Source: Anaerolineae bacterium (lineage in GTDB: Bacteria > Chloroflexota > Anaerolineae > Anaerolineales > Anaerolineaceae). From it: a DNA stretch of 64,000 nt. Positions 16,400 to 25,564 of the stretch are shown piece by piece. Every line of letters begins with the position of its first letter. The stretch's first letter is position 1. The notes under the pieces were generated by a model. The model was not told the DNA's origin, did no database searches, and saw only the letters and a list, made by a program, of their open reading frames with translations. The translations under genes were made by a program, and so were the position numbers. Location of the stretch: contig JABLXC010000023.1 in the NCBI GenBank assembly GCA_013178185.1, positions 1-64,000 on the forward strand, in the 5' to 3' direction.

Positions 16400-19333
16400 C
16401 TACCAATCCGCCAGTTTCCATATCTCTGGTTGGGAAAAGATATCTTCGGATGCGCCTATTTCGGACAGGATTTTGACAGCCTGTTCAAGTTGCGCAAGCG
16501 ACTGGTCGGTTTGGCCGGCATCGTGGTAAAAGTCGGCCAGGAGGTCTCTCAAGGCGGCTTCGTGATGCCGGTCGCCGATCTGGATACATGCTTCCAGAGC
16601 GGCAGAGGCAAACTGAATGCCCTGATCGTGCTTTTGCGTCTCGCGGCATACCAGGGCCAGGTTGTTCAAAGCGGCGATTTGTGCGCCGATGTTCTGGACG
16701 CTTTGGGCAGCTTCCAGGCTCTTCGAAAGCTGGTCCACTGCGGGATCGAGTTCGCCCATGGCGCGGTATAAGATGCCAAGGATGTTGTGAGCGGCAGCAA
16801 GCGACAACAAGTCTGAGCCAGTGGAAGCAATCTGAAGGGCGCGGGAGGCCAGTTCCAGGGCGCGGCCAATTTGTCCGCGTCGATAGGCAATGTGGCTCCA
16901 ATTGGCATAAATCTGGGATTGCAATTCAGGATATTCTCCCAGACCGATGTTGTTTAAGGCAGTGGTGAAATAGGCCTCGGCGGTCTCCCAGTCGCCGCGG
17001 CGTGCGTGGACTTTGCCGATTTTAAATTCTAGTTGCGGTTTGCACTCCTGGCAGTCATGCGCAACAGCAGCTTCGTAGCTGTTAAGAGCCGCCCGATAGT
17101 CGCCGGTGAGGGTCTGTAGGTCGCCAATCGTTTCGTGCAAAGTTGTTTTGCCAGGATGATCGAGGGCGAGGGCAGCATTAAAATACTTTAACGCCTCCGA
17201 ATTGGCATAGATACTGAGGGCGTGTTGGCCGGCGATAGCATAATACTGGGCGGCAGTTTCATATTGCCCCGCTTCTTTGAAATGGTGGGCGATCTGGTGG
17301 GCGAGCGTTTCAGTGGCTTGTGAGCCGCGACTGGTGTTTAATAACCCTTCGGCGGCACGGCGGTGGAGGATGCGCCGCCGTGCCGGGCTGATTTGTTCAT
17401 AGACGATAGTTCTTAATTTCTCATGGCTGAAATCATAGCGAAAATCACCAGATCCTCCCCCCTGAGAGGGAGCTTTCTCCTGGATGAAACCCCTGGCTAC
17501 CAGTGTTTCCAGTCCATTGAGCGTTTCGGTCTCGCTGCGCCCGCTGATAAGCTGAACGGCTTCAAAGCTGAAAGAGCGTCCGATGACGGCGGCGGCTGAC
17601 AGTAATTGCAGGGCGGTCTCATCCAGGCTGGCCAGACGGGCGAGCAGCAAATCTCTTACACCGCCAGGAATGAGCCAGGCGGCGTTTTGGGTGTTCAGTT
17701 TGCCTTCTTGATAGGCGGACAGGTATTCCATGATGAAGTATGGGATACCTTCGCTCTCTTGTTGAATCTTCAGGTCCAGATCGAGGGAGACACTACCTGA
17801 GTTTTTTAAAATGGCTTTGATGAGCTGAGATATTTCCTCAGATTTGAGGCGGCTGAGGTGGAGCGTTTGGCTTGTTCCGGCACGGTTTGTCTCTAAGGCC
17901 AGTTGCTTAAGCCGTTGGGCAGCGACTGATCCATCCTCTTGCCAGGTGGCAAGCACCAGTAACGGAAATTCTTTGCTTCGCCGTGCCAGATAAGTCAGAA
18001 AATCGAGTGTGGAGAGATCGGCATTGTGTAAATCGTCCAGGAAAAGGATGCCGGGGAGAGGGCCTCGCGCTAGCAGGGCGATAAACTGGCGCAGCCCTTC
18101 GAAGAATTGGTTTTGTGAGCCCTGGTCGGCCTGATTCCGTGCATGGGTGGTGCCGGGAGCCAGAGTGTAGAGTTCTGGCAGCAACCGTGCAACTTCGTTG
18201 ATCCAGTAAGGAGGCGTTGTTAGCACGATATTTTGCACCTCTGGTTCTTTTAGTCTTTTCCTTAAAGCTTCAAGAAGGGGGTTATACGCCAGGTTAGATT
18301 CCCCTTCATAACAACGACCCGATAGGACTGCGGCGCCACTACCTTTTACAAAGGCAAGCCAGGCCTCTGCAAGATACGTTTTGCCAATGCCTGCTTCGCC
18401 AACCAGGTTGATTACCATACCAGCGCCGCGGTTGTAAGCAGTCTGGATGGTTTCCCATTCTTTTGCCCGCCCCACCGGTTGGGGAACAGATTCTACACCC
18501 CCCGATAGAGTCAGGTGAGGTAAGGGAAACTGGCCTGAAAACCCTTTGGGCTGTTCCAACAGGAGGCTACTCGTACGGTGTTCCAGAATGGCGTGATAAA
18601 GGCTGGTTGTCTCTTCTAAAGGTGACACGCCGAGTTCTTGATCGAGGATGCGCACACATTGGCGATATTGACGGACGGCAGCGTTCTGCTGTCCCGATTG
18701 CGCGTATAGAAGCATCAGCCGCTGATGGGCTTCCTCGCGAAGGGGATCCAACGCCAACCAGCGCCGGGCGTATTCGATGGCAGCGTCTTTCTGGCCTAAT
18801 TTTCCAAGGTTCAGCGAGAGTGTATTTAGGACTCCTGATAGTTTTCTGCGCATCTCCTCGCGTTTGAAAAACTGCCATTCTTCGAAAGGAAAACTGTCGC
18901 GCAGGGAGAAGCCATCCATAAAATCGCCTTGAGACAGGCGAACAGCCTCGATCAAGCCCTGAAGGCAATCGTGGCAAATTTCGCTTTCTAGGTGCTGATG
19001 TTTCTTTGCGGAATCCAGAAAGCGGTCAAATTGCAAGATATCGATCCAGACACCAGCAGATGCCTTTAGCTCAATGGTTTCGCCCTGCAAAGCTATGTAG
19101 TGGGGGCCTATGGCTTTATTCAGTGCAGAAAGCGTGCGCCGTAAAGCCGCCCTGGCGTGGGTGTGATCGTAATCTGGCCAGAGGAGAGTGGCCAGCGTCT
19201 CTCGACTGTGGGGATGATTTTCGAGGGCTAGATAAGCCAGCAGGGCGACAGCCTTGCGAGTATCTAAAACGACTTTTTTACCGTCGATTTCGAAGTGAGG
19301 AAAGCCAAACAAAAACAGAGCCAAACTCGTCAT
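16400..19333 (-). CDS. SARP-family transcriptional regulator, BTAD-AAA ATPase-TPR
   Basis: The protein has 977 residues. The N-terminal 100 residues form a winged-helix DNA-binding domain of the OmpR/SARP type (ALLAYLALENHPHSRETLATLLWP and RAALRRTLSALNKAIG). A bacterial transcriptional activation domain (BTAD) follows to about 255. An AAA/STAND ATPase covers about 290-560, with Walker A GEAGIGKT near 315-322 and Walker B-like LPGILFLDDLH near 421-431. The C-terminal third is TPR repeats. Such proteins activate transcription after ligand binding by the TPR part. The start has a GAGG ribosome binding site. It faces a divergent operon across a 228-base spacer with direct repeats, a likely target. 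Confidence 0.85.
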   Translation of the reverse strand: MTSLALFLFGFPHFEIDGKKVVLDTRKAVALLAYLALENHPHSRETLATLLWPDYDHTHARAALRRTLSALNKAIGPHYIALQGETIELKASAGVWIDILQFDRFLDSAKKHQHLESEICHDCLQGLIEAVRLSQGDFMDGFSLRDSFPFEEWQFFKREEMRRKLSGVLNTLSLNLGKLGQKDAAIEYARRWLALDPLREEAHQRLMLLYAQSGQQNAAVRQYRQCVRILDQELGVSPLEETTSLYHAILEHRTSSLLLEQPKGFSGQFPLPHLTLSGGVESVPQPVGRAKEWETIQTAYNRGAGMVINLVGEAGIGKTYLAEAWLAFVKGSGAAVLSGRCYEGESNLAYNPLLEALRKRLKEPEVQNIVLTTPPYWINEVARLLPELYTLAPGTTHARNQADQGSQNQFFEGLRQFIALLARGPLPGILFLDDLHNADLSTLDFLTYLARRSKEFPLLVLATWQEDGSVAAQRLKQLALETNRAGTSQTLHLSRLKSEEISQLIKAILKNSGSVSLDLDLKIQQESEGIPYFIMEYLSAYQEGKLNTQNAAWLIPGGVRDLLLARLASLDETALQLLSAAAVIGRSFSFEAVQLISGRSETETLNGLETLVARGFIQEKAPSQGGGSGDFRYDFSHEKLRTIVYEQISPARRRILHRRAAEGLLNTSRGSQATETLAHQIAHHFKEAGQYETAAQYYAIAGQHALSIYANSEALKYFNAALALDHPGKTTLHETIGDLQTLTGDYRAALNSYEAAVAHDCQECKPQLEFKIGKVHARRGDWETAEAYFTTALNNIGLGEYPELQSQIYANWSHIAYRRGQIGRALELASRALQIASTGSDLLSLAAAHNILGILYRAMGELDPAVDQLSKSLEAAQSVQNIGAQIAALNNLALVCRETQKHDQGIQFASAALEACIQIGDRHHEAALRDLLADFYHDAGQTDQSLAQLEQAVKILSEIGASEDIFSQPEIWKLADW

Positions 19334-19436
19334 GCGCGCCCCTCAACAGCATTCCCGGCTAAAAAGGATCAAAAACCGATTGGTGATTCTATTTTACTTC
19401 AATTGGTGAGATGAAATTGATAGCACAACATAAGCA

Positions 19437-19457
19437 TCGTAACGGAGTTCGTAACGG
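19437..19457. repeat. Tandem TCGTAACGG direct repeat, candidate operator
   Basis: Two identical 9-base units, TCGTAACGG, lie at 19437-19445 and 19449-19457 (period 12). A degenerate third copy, TGATAACGG, is at 19501-19509. They lie in the spacer between the divergently read SARP regulator and the cytochrome c operon. SARP proteins are known to bind short direct repeats about one helical turn apart, so this is a plausible operator for either gene. The binding is inferred. Confidence 0.45.
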
Positions 19458-19561
19458 TTTTGTGATGGCTTTTTGGCAAAATAATTCAATGAAAATGGTT
19501 TGATAACGGCGCGAATAGCTGTTTTGGGTGAAACAGAAGGTGATGCTGGCAGGAGGATGGG

Positions 19562-20485
19562 ATGCGAAAACTGTTCAAATGGGTAGGTATTGTTCTGGGT
19601 GGATTGGTAGGGTTGGTTGTGCTGGCACTGGGCGGTGTACTACTTTATGGCGAAATTTATTACAACACGCTGCGCAATAACCGACCGCTCTATCCGATCC
19701 AAGCGGACGTGAGTCCTGAAGGACTCGAGAGAGGAAAATATTTGGTCGAGAACGTAATGGCCTGTAATGGAGCATGCCATTCCCCTAAGGATGGCTCGCC
19801 TTTAACTGGCACCTCAGAAAATCTGATTATCGGACCAATTAAAGTTGTATTCACAGCGCCTAATCTTACTCCTGATATGGAAACCGGGTTAGGAAGTTGG
19901 AGCGACGCGGAAATCGCCCGTGCGATCCGCGAAGGGCTAGATAAAGATGGGAAAGTTCTTGGGATTATGCCGGCTTTTAATTATCATGATTTGAGTGATC
20001 GGGATATTTCTGCCGTAGTTGGATATTTGAAGAGCCTTAAACCGGTTAAAAATCCGTTGCCTCCTTTTTCAGCTAATGCTTTTGGAAAAGCGGCGCTGGT
20101 CCTTGAACTTTTTTTGCCTAAGTCCTTAGGCGATTCTATTACAGCCTCTCAAGAAACGCCGGCTGCTGGCACGGCTGAATATGGGGAGTATCTTGCGAAG
20201 GTCGGCGGATGTCGCGATTGCCATGGTATGGACTTCTCGGGCGGTTTGCCACCGGGCGGCGAACCAGGGGCGCTTCCAGCCGCTAATTTGACGCCGGCAG
20301 GCAAAATGACAACCTGGACTGAGGCCGATTTTATCACTGTCATGAAAACGGGTATGCGGCCAGATGGCACACGGGTGAGCCCAGAAATGCCATGGTTAGA
20401 GTACGGCAAGATGAGGGAAGAAGATTTGGCGGCAATATTTAAGTTTCTTAGCTCTCTGCCGCCGGTTGTGAGTGATCAAAGTTAA
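19562..20485 (+). CDS. Membrane-anchored diheme cytochrome c with one CX3CH site
   Basis: The protein has 307 residues. An N-terminal membrane anchor (about 8-30) is followed by two cytochrome c domains. The first heme site is CNGACH (Cys68, Cys72, His73), with three instead of two residues between the cysteines. The second is canonical CRDCH (Cys217, Cys220, His221). Likely distal methionines lie in IMPAF (near 136) and EMPWLEY in the C-terminal part. The layout resembles the cytochrome subunits that accept electrons from dehydrogenases. It is the first gene of a plus-strand operon and ends 16 bases before the FAD oxidoreductase start, suggesting an electron-transfer pair. Confidence 0.82.
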   Translation: MRKLFKWVGIVLGGLVGLVVLALGGVLLYGEIYYNTLRNNRPLYPIQADVSPEGLERGKYLVENVMACNGACHSPKDGSPLTGTSENLIIGPIKVVFTAPNLTPDMETGLGSWSDAEIARAIREGLDKDGKVLGIMPAFNYHDLSDRDISAVVGYLKSLKPVKNPLPPFSANAFGKAALVLELFLPKSLGDSITASQETPAAGTAEYGEYLAKVGGCRDCHGMDFSGGLPPGGEPGALPAANLTPAGKMTTWTEADFITVMKTGMRPDGTRVSPEMPWLEYGKMREEDLAAIFKFLSSLPPVVSDQS

Positions 20486-20501
20486 CAGGCAGGAGAATCT
20501 C

Positions 20502-22016
20502 ATGGAAAGTTTGAAAAAATCTGATCACGAGAGATATGATCTGGTCGTGGTGGGGGGCGGTCCGGCAGGGACCGTTGCGGCCCTGCGGGCTCGAGAATTG
20601 GGCGCCAGAGTTGCACTGGTAGAGAAAGAGCGAATGGGGGGAACCTGCACCAATGACGGATGTGTCCCAACGCGTGTGCTGGCGCATGTGGCGCGGCTGA
20701 TGCGGGAGTACGAACAATTTTCTCAGTATGGTTTGAGGACAGAAAAACCCGAGCTTGATTTTGAGTTTTTGATGCGAAGCGTGGAAAAGCTGGTTGATCG
20801 GGTGCACGAGAAAAAACAATTGATCAACCATCTCCAACAGGCTGGTGTTGACCTGATTTCTGGAGCGGGTCCGGCTTGTTTTCGGGACTCTCATTCCCTT
20901 TCGCTGCCGGATGGAAGGATTCTGTACGGAGATAAGTATATCATTTGCGCTGGCGGGCATGCGCGCCGCTTGCCCTTTCCGGGGAGCGAGCATATCTTGA
21001 CACACAGCGATATCTGGTCGTTAAGAAAACTGCCAAAAAGTTTGACCATCGTGGGTGGAGCAGCAACAGGGTGCCAGCTTGCATCTATATTTGCATCTTT
21101 GGGAGCGGAGGTTAATCTCTTGGAAGTGAACCCGCGCCTGTTGGCCGCGGAGGATGAGGAAGTCTCGCGTGCGATGAGAAAGGCATTCGAAGAGCGAGGT
21201 ATTCACGTTATAACCGGAATCGGCGGGGTGCAGGAGATCGAAAAGTCGGAGGAATTCCTGCGTTTGAAATACCGGATGGGTGAAGGCGTCGAAGTGATTG
21301 AATCGAATGCCATCACGATGGCGGTGGGGTGGATTGGAAATCTGGAATCGCTCAACCTTGATTTAGCCGGGGTACAGCACGAACGAGGATATATTCAAGT
21401 CAATGATTATATGCAAACCAATGTGCCTCACATCTTCGCGGCTGGCGATATCACCGGGCGGATGATGCTTGTTCAAAGCGCCAGTTATGATGGCAGAATT
21501 GCTGCTGAGAACTGTCTCCTTGGAGTGGGGCAACCTTACCGGCACCAAATTGTGCCACACGGCGGTTTTACTGATCCCGAATATGGCAGCGTTGGTTTAA
21601 CCGAAGCCCAGGCCAGGGCTAAAGATCTCGAAATCGTCACAGCAATTGTTCCATACCTCGACCTGGATAGGGCGGTCATCGATGACCATACGACAGGGTT
21701 TTGTAAATTGATTGTCTCTGCAGAGACGCACCGTATTCTTGGAGCTCATGTTGTCGGCGAGCAAGCATTGGAGGTTATCCAGATCGTCGCGGCTGGAATG
21801 GCGGCGGATATGTGGGTCGAACACTTGGCGGAATTAGAATTGCCATATCCAACCTATACTGCAGTAGTTGGAATTGCAGCCAGAAGGATTCTCCAGACAC
21901 TCGGCGTCGTTCCACTTGCTCCGCAATGGTTAACGTTGGGAGAGCCTCACCTGGCCGAGTGGGAACGAAGCAGAAAGTCAGCGGATACGATGAAAACCAG
22001 GAAGAATGAAGGCTAA
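20502..22016 (+). CDS. FAD disulfide oxidoreductase-like protein lacking the His-Glu dyad
   Basis: The ATG at 20502 has an AGGAG site upstream and is preferred over an upstream in-frame ATG at 20472, giving 504 residues. The FAD motif VVVGGGPAG is near 15-23, the redox-active pair GGTCTNDGC (Cys49/Cys54) follows, and a second Rossmann motif, TIVGGAATGCQLAS, lies in the middle with an FAD-binding FAAGDITG later. It belongs to the dihydrolipoamide dehydrogenase/mercuric reductase group, but the C-terminal HP-T-x-S-E motif is replaced by YPTYTAVVG. The usual catalytic His and Glu are therefore missing and the family Lys after the Cys pair is Arg. It may use another acceptor, perhaps the adjacent cytochrome. 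Confidence 0.82.
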   Translation: MESLKKSDHERYDLVVVGGGPAGTVAALRARELGARVALVEKERMGGTCTNDGCVPTRVLAHVARLMREYEQFSQYGLRTEKPELDFEFLMRSVEKLVDRVHEKKQLINHLQQAGVDLISGAGPACFRDSHSLSLPDGRILYGDKYIICAGGHARRLPFPGSEHILTHSDIWSLRKLPKSLTIVGGAATGCQLASIFASLGAEVNLLEVNPRLLAAEDEEVSRAMRKAFEERGIHVITGIGGVQEIEKSEEFLRLKYRMGEGVEVIESNAITMAVGWIGNLESLNLDLAGVQHERGYIQVNDYMQTNVPHIFAAGDITGRMMLVQSASYDGRIAAENCLLGVGQPYRHQIVPHGGFTDPEYGSVGLTEAQARAKDLEIVTAIVPYLDLDRAVIDDHTTGFCKLIVSAETHRILGAHVVGEQALEVIQIVAAGMAADMWVEHLAELELPYPTYTAVVGIAARRILQTLGVVPLAPQWLTLGEPHLAEWERSRKSADTMKTRKNEG

Positions 22017-22028
22017 CTTTGAACGCGG

Positions 22029-22511
22029 ATGATGCGAAGAATTGAGCTGGCGATGACGGAAAACGAGCAGGCGGTAAGAACTTTTTCATTGCCTAGTGTC
22101 GCAGGCAACGAGCGGCTGGCTGCTAAGAAGATCGAGGAACTCCTTCGTCCGTTGGGGTTGTCCCTTCGACTATTAGAGCGGATTAAAACCGCCGTGGCCG
22201 AGACGGCCATGAATGCCATCGAACATGGCAATCGATATCATGAAGATTTACCTGTGACGATCGAAACAGAGATCACCCCCGGATCGCTTTACATCAGGAT
22301 TGCAGATTATGGCGGCCAAAAAGACACCCCTATGGCCGAGGAGCCTGATATTGATGCAAAGCTGGCTGGGATACAGTCTCCGCGCGGGTGGGGGTTGTTC
22401 TTAATCCATCGTATGGCAGATGATGTGCGATTCACAACCGATAAAGAGCGCCATACGGTTGAGTTGACCTTTTTTCTGGTGAGGGAAGGTGATAGTGATT
22501 TCTCAATTTGA
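22029..22511 (+). CDS. RsbW-like anti-sigma factor / Ser kinase (HATPase)
   Basis: The protein has 160 residues. It has the GHKL ATPase fold of the RsbW/SpoIIAB family: N box ETAMNAIEHGN near 57-67, G1-like IADYGG near 91-96 and G2-like SPRGWGLFLIHRM near 118-130. Such proteins bind a sigma factor or target protein and phosphorylate a STAS antagonist. The next gene, a STAS protein, overlaps its 3' end by 23 bases. A second, third and fourth partner lie nearby. The start is uncertain; Met9 is an alternative. Confidence 0.82.
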   Translation: MMRRIELAMTENEQAVRTFSLPSVAGNERLAAKKIEELLRPLGLSLRLLERIKTAVAETAMNAIEHGNRYHEDLPVTIETEITPGSLYIRIADYGGQKDTPMAEEPDIDAKLAGIQSPRGWGLFLIHRMADDVRFTTDKERHTVELTFFLVREGDSDFSI

Positions 22512-22845
22512 GGCGGATGTTGATTTTCAAGGGAGATGCGCCGTTGTTCATCTGTCTGGCGAGATTGACTCGAATGCCGAAGATTCGCTGGTTGACGCGT
22601 TGGGTAAGGCTATTGAGAGCAACCCTGATCGTTTTCTGCTTGACTTCAGACAGGTGCAATACATCAATAGCAAAGGGATTGCTCTGATCGTCGGTTTACT
22701 GGCGCGTTATCCAGAGATACGAGGAAGAATTGCTGCTTATGGGCTGACGGAACATTACCAGGAGATATTTAAGATTACTCGCCTGATGGATTACATCTTT
22801 GTTTTGAGGGATTGGGAAGCTGCCCTTGATTTTATAAACCATTAG
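22489..22845 (+). CDS. STAS-domain anti-anti-sigma factor
   Basis: About 118 residues, one STAS domain. The phospho-acceptor Ser is in the RQVQYINSKGIAL segment, in the position of the RsbV/SpoIIAA Ser. The gene starts at a GTG (22489 or 22495) inside the end of the RsbW-like gene, so translation is likely coupled. It should be phosphorylated by the kinase upstream and reactivated by a PP2C phosphatase. Confidence 0.85.
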   Translation: MIVISQFEADVDFQGRCAVVHLSGEIDSNAEDSLVDALGKAIESNPDRFLLDFRQVQYINSKGIALIVGLLARYPEIRGRIAAYGLTEHYQEIFKITRLMDYIFVLRDWEAALDFINH

Positions 22846-22888
22846 GCATTAATCACTTTTAGAATGTGAATAAATAAGGAGACATACC

Positions 22889-23242
22889 ATGCCACAATCT
22901 AGTGTAAAAATGCAGGTAAGGAAGGCTTCAGATCAAACGATCATTGTTGATATCCAGGGTGAAATTACTTCTGCAGCCGAGAATCTGTTAATGGATGCTT
23001 ATACCCAAGCCACAACGGTAGGAGCCCGCAATATCTTGCTTAACTTCAATGACCTCGAGTACATGAACAGTTCTGGCATTGGGCTGTTGGTTACTCTTCT
23101 CATCCGGGCAAACCGCCAACAGCAACGGTTGGTTGCTTACGGTTTGAGTGAGCATTACCGTCAAATATTCACCCTTACAAGGCTGAACGATGCAATTGCA
23201 ATCTATTCCAATGAGCAAGAAGCCCTGGCGAGTTTGAATTAA
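22889..23242 (+). CDS. STAS-domain anti-anti-sigma factor (second copy)
   Basis: The protein has 117 residues, one STAS domain, similar to the preceding one (LEYMNSSGIGLLVTLLIRA). The conserved Ser is present. The gene has a good ribosome binding site (AAGGAG before ATG 22889). Two adjacent copies with one kinase may give different affinities or inputs. It precedes an unknown protein gene by 35 bases. Confidence 0.85.
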   Translation: MPQSSVKMQVRKASDQTIIVDIQGEITSAAENLLMDAYTQATTVGARNILLNFNDLEYMNSSGIGLLVTLLIRANRQQQRLVAYGLSEHYRQIFTLTRLNDAIAIYSNEQEALASLN

Positions 23243-23277
23243 TTCATTCCGTAAAAACCGTTCGCGAGGTTAAGAAA

Positions 23278-24063
23278 ATGGGCAATATTTCTCCAGAAAC
23301 TGAGGCAACCGAGAAATCTGTGGTCAAGTCCGAGGCGTCATGGGCTGAGCCGGTGTCTAAATTGACGATAGCCGATGTCCCGGCAGGGGCTATTTCACTG
23401 AATCTGGATGGCCACCAGGTGGTCGGCCCCCTGCAGGGTTTTGGTCCGATGTGGCAGCGTACGTACCGCGTGCGTTTGAGTGGAGTGCAGGTATCTCCGG
23501 AGGAGGTGGTTCGGGATTGGAAAGAGAATTTTGCACGTTTCCAGCCGTCGGAAAACCAGTTCTACCCTTCCCTTGCGGGCATCCAGCCTGGCGAAGTGAT
23601 CTTTATCAATACCCGTTTGATTTATTTTCCGGGCGTGAGAGGGCTGGTACCAATGAAGAGCGGTGTGATGGTCTTGTATTCCGACCCTGAAATGTTTACT
23701 GTGATGACGCCGGAAGGATTTCCTATTTCCGGCTGGAATACTTTTTCCGCTTTTATCGAGGACGGCTGCACCGTTGCACAGGTGCAGGGATTAGTTCGCA
23801 CCACGGATCCTATTTATGAATTTGGGTTCCGGTTTATGGGTGGGGAGGGCGCTGAAGACAAAGTCTGGTTTCACGTGTTAGAACAGCTTGCAAAGCATTG
23901 GGGTGTTCAGGGCCAGGTACAGTTCCATAAAGTTTTGATTGACCCGTGTATCCAATGGAGCAACGCTAAAAATATCTGGAAGAATGCGGCCATCCGGACA
24001 TTTTTTTACGTACTGGCTTCACCCTTCCGGTGGGGGGCGCGTTTATTCAAAAATAGGATATGA
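23278..24063 (+). CDS. Unknown protein in the redox/partner-switch operon
   Basis: The protein has 261 residues. It has no signal peptide; the C-terminal 40 residues contain a hydrophobic stretch (AAIRTFFYVLASPFRWG) that may associate with the membrane. The middle part (MTPEGFPISGWNTFSAFIED) is loosely like SRPBCC/DUF1990 lipid-binding proteins, a weak resemblance. It starts 35 bases after a STAS gene and precedes the phytoene-desaturase-like gene by 58 bases. A role in membrane lipid or carotenoid-related chemistry is possible but not shown. Confidence 0.55.
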   Translation: MGNISPETEATEKSVVKSEASWAEPVSKLTIADVPAGAISLNLDGHQVVGPLQGFGPMWQRTYRVRLSGVQVSPEEVVRDWKENFARFQPSENQFYPSLAGIQPGEVIFINTRLIYFPGVRGLVPMKSGVMVLYSDPEMFTVMTPEGFPISGWNTFSAFIEDGCTVAQVQGLVRTTDPIYEFGFRFMGGEGAEDKVWFHVLEQLAKHWGVQGQVQFHKVLIDPCIQWSNAKNIWKNAAIRTFFYVLASPFRWGARLFKNRI

Positions 24064-24121
24064 TTAGGAAGGTTTTGGTTACACCGAAAAGATTATGATC
24101 ATTTAAAAAAGGAATTGAATT

Positions 24122-25564
24122 GTGCCACCTAGAGGGAGCTATGACGCCATCATCGTGGGCAGCGGGCCAAACGGTCTGGCGGCGGCAATTACGCTAGCAG
24201 AAGCAGGCTTAAGAACCCTGATTGTAGAAGGGGCAAAGACTATAGGCGGAGGCACACGTTCTGCAGAGCTTACACTACCTGGCTTTATCCATGATGTGTG
24301 TTCGGCTATTTTGCCCTTAACCGCAGCGTCTCCTTTTTTTCACTCCTTCCCTTTTCAAAAGTATGGCGTTGAGTTTATTACGCCGCCAGTTGCTTTTGCT
24401 CACCCATTAGATGATCAGCCAGCTGTTTTACTCGAAGGTGATGTTGCACAGACAGCACGAAACCTTGGGTTGGACACTGAGGCTTACCAACGGTTAATGG
24501 GTGGATTGGTGTCCAAGTTAGATCAAATTCTGGAAGAGTTTTTAGGAACCTTTCCGTTTCCTCCGCGCTATCCATGGTTGTTTCTTCAGTTTTCTGTCAA
24601 AGCGCTCTGGCCAGCCACCTTTCTTGCCAGGAGCGTTTTTCGCGGAGAACGAGCGCGAGCGTTGTTTGCTGGATTGTCGGCTCATTCGATCCAGCCTTTA
24701 GAATGGCTTGCCACTTCTTCTTTTGCATTGGTTGCCGGGGCGATTGGTCACCGCTATGGCTGGCCTTTGATTCGAGGTGGGACGCACGCGCTAACCAAAG
24801 CAATGGCTGCCTATTTTATCGAACTAGGAGGCGAATTGCAGGTCGACCTGCCAGTGGCTTCACTAGATGAGCTGCCAAAATCCAAAGTCTATCTGCTTGA
24901 CGTTACTCCCCGGCAAGTTATTCGGATTGCAGGAAATCGCCTTCCCAATAGGTATTTGCGCCAGCTTTCTCGTTATCGCTATGGGCCGGGAGTATTTAAG
25001 GTAGATTATGCGATCAATGGACCGATCCCCTGGAAGGACGAAGGTTGCAAACGCAGCGCGACCCTTCATATTGGTGGCACCCTAGAAGAGATTGCCGAGT
25101 CGGAACGAGTGGTTTGGAAAGGAGGGCACCCAGAAAAGCCATTTTTAATCCTGGCCCAACAAAGCCTCTTTGACCCTAGCCGGGCACCAGAGGGAAAGCA
25201 TATAGTCTGGACCTACTGCCATGTTCCGAACGGCTCTACCTTCGATATGACTGAAAGGATTGAAAACCAGATCGAAAGATTTGCGCCTGGCTTTCGGGAT
25301 TTGATCCTGGCGCGCCAAGTTACCTATCCGGCTCAAATGGAGGCTTATAACCCAAATTATATTGGCGGCGATATTAACGGCGGCGTCCAGGATATTCGCC
25401 AGTTATTCACCCGGCCTGTCCCACGCATCATACCTTACTCTACTCCTGCAGAGGACATTTTTATTTGCTCCTCCTCAACGCCGCCAGGCGGCGGCGTTCA
25501 TGGCATGTGCGGGCGACAGGCTGCTATGGCGGCGCTGAGGTCAAAACAGTTCAGAATCCGTTAA
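24122..25564 (+). CDS. Phytoene desaturase-like FAD-dependent oxidoreductase
   Basis: The protein has 480 residues and starts at GTG (24122) after AAAAAAGGAATTG. The N-terminal FAD motif AIIVGSGPNGLAAAITLAEAG lies near 8-28 and the phytoene-desaturase/amine-oxidase family landmarks follow (GGGTRSAELTLPGFIHDVCSAI). The C-terminal end, TPPGGGVHGMCG, is the characteristic closing motif. Members of this branch are often annotated as carotenoid desaturase-like, but their substrates are usually unknown. The last codons overlap the convergent globin-Rieske gene by 4 bases. The acceptor may be the cytochrome and oxidoreductase at the start of the operon. Confidence 0.8.
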   Translation: MPPRGSYDAIIVGSGPNGLAAAITLAEAGLRTLIVEGAKTIGGGTRSAELTLPGFIHDVCSAILPLTAASPFFHSFPFQKYGVEFITPPVAFAHPLDDQPAVLLEGDVAQTARNLGLDTEAYQRLMGGLVSKLDQILEEFLGTFPFPPRYPWLFLQFSVKALWPATFLARSVFRGERARALFAGLSAHSIQPLEWLATSSFALVAGAIGHRYGWPLIRGGTHALTKAMAAYFIELGGELQVDLPVASLDELPKSKVYLLDVTPRQVIRIAGNRLPNRYLRQLSRYRYGPGVFKVDYAINGPIPWKDEGCKRSATLHIGGTLEEIAESERVVWKGGHPEKPFLILAQQSLFDPSRAPEGKHIVWTYCHVPNGSTFDMTERIENQIERFAPGFRDLILARQVTYPAQMEAYNPNYIGGDINGGVQDIRQLFTRPVPRIIPYSTPAEDIFICSSSTPPGGGVHGMCGRQAAMAALRSKQFRIR

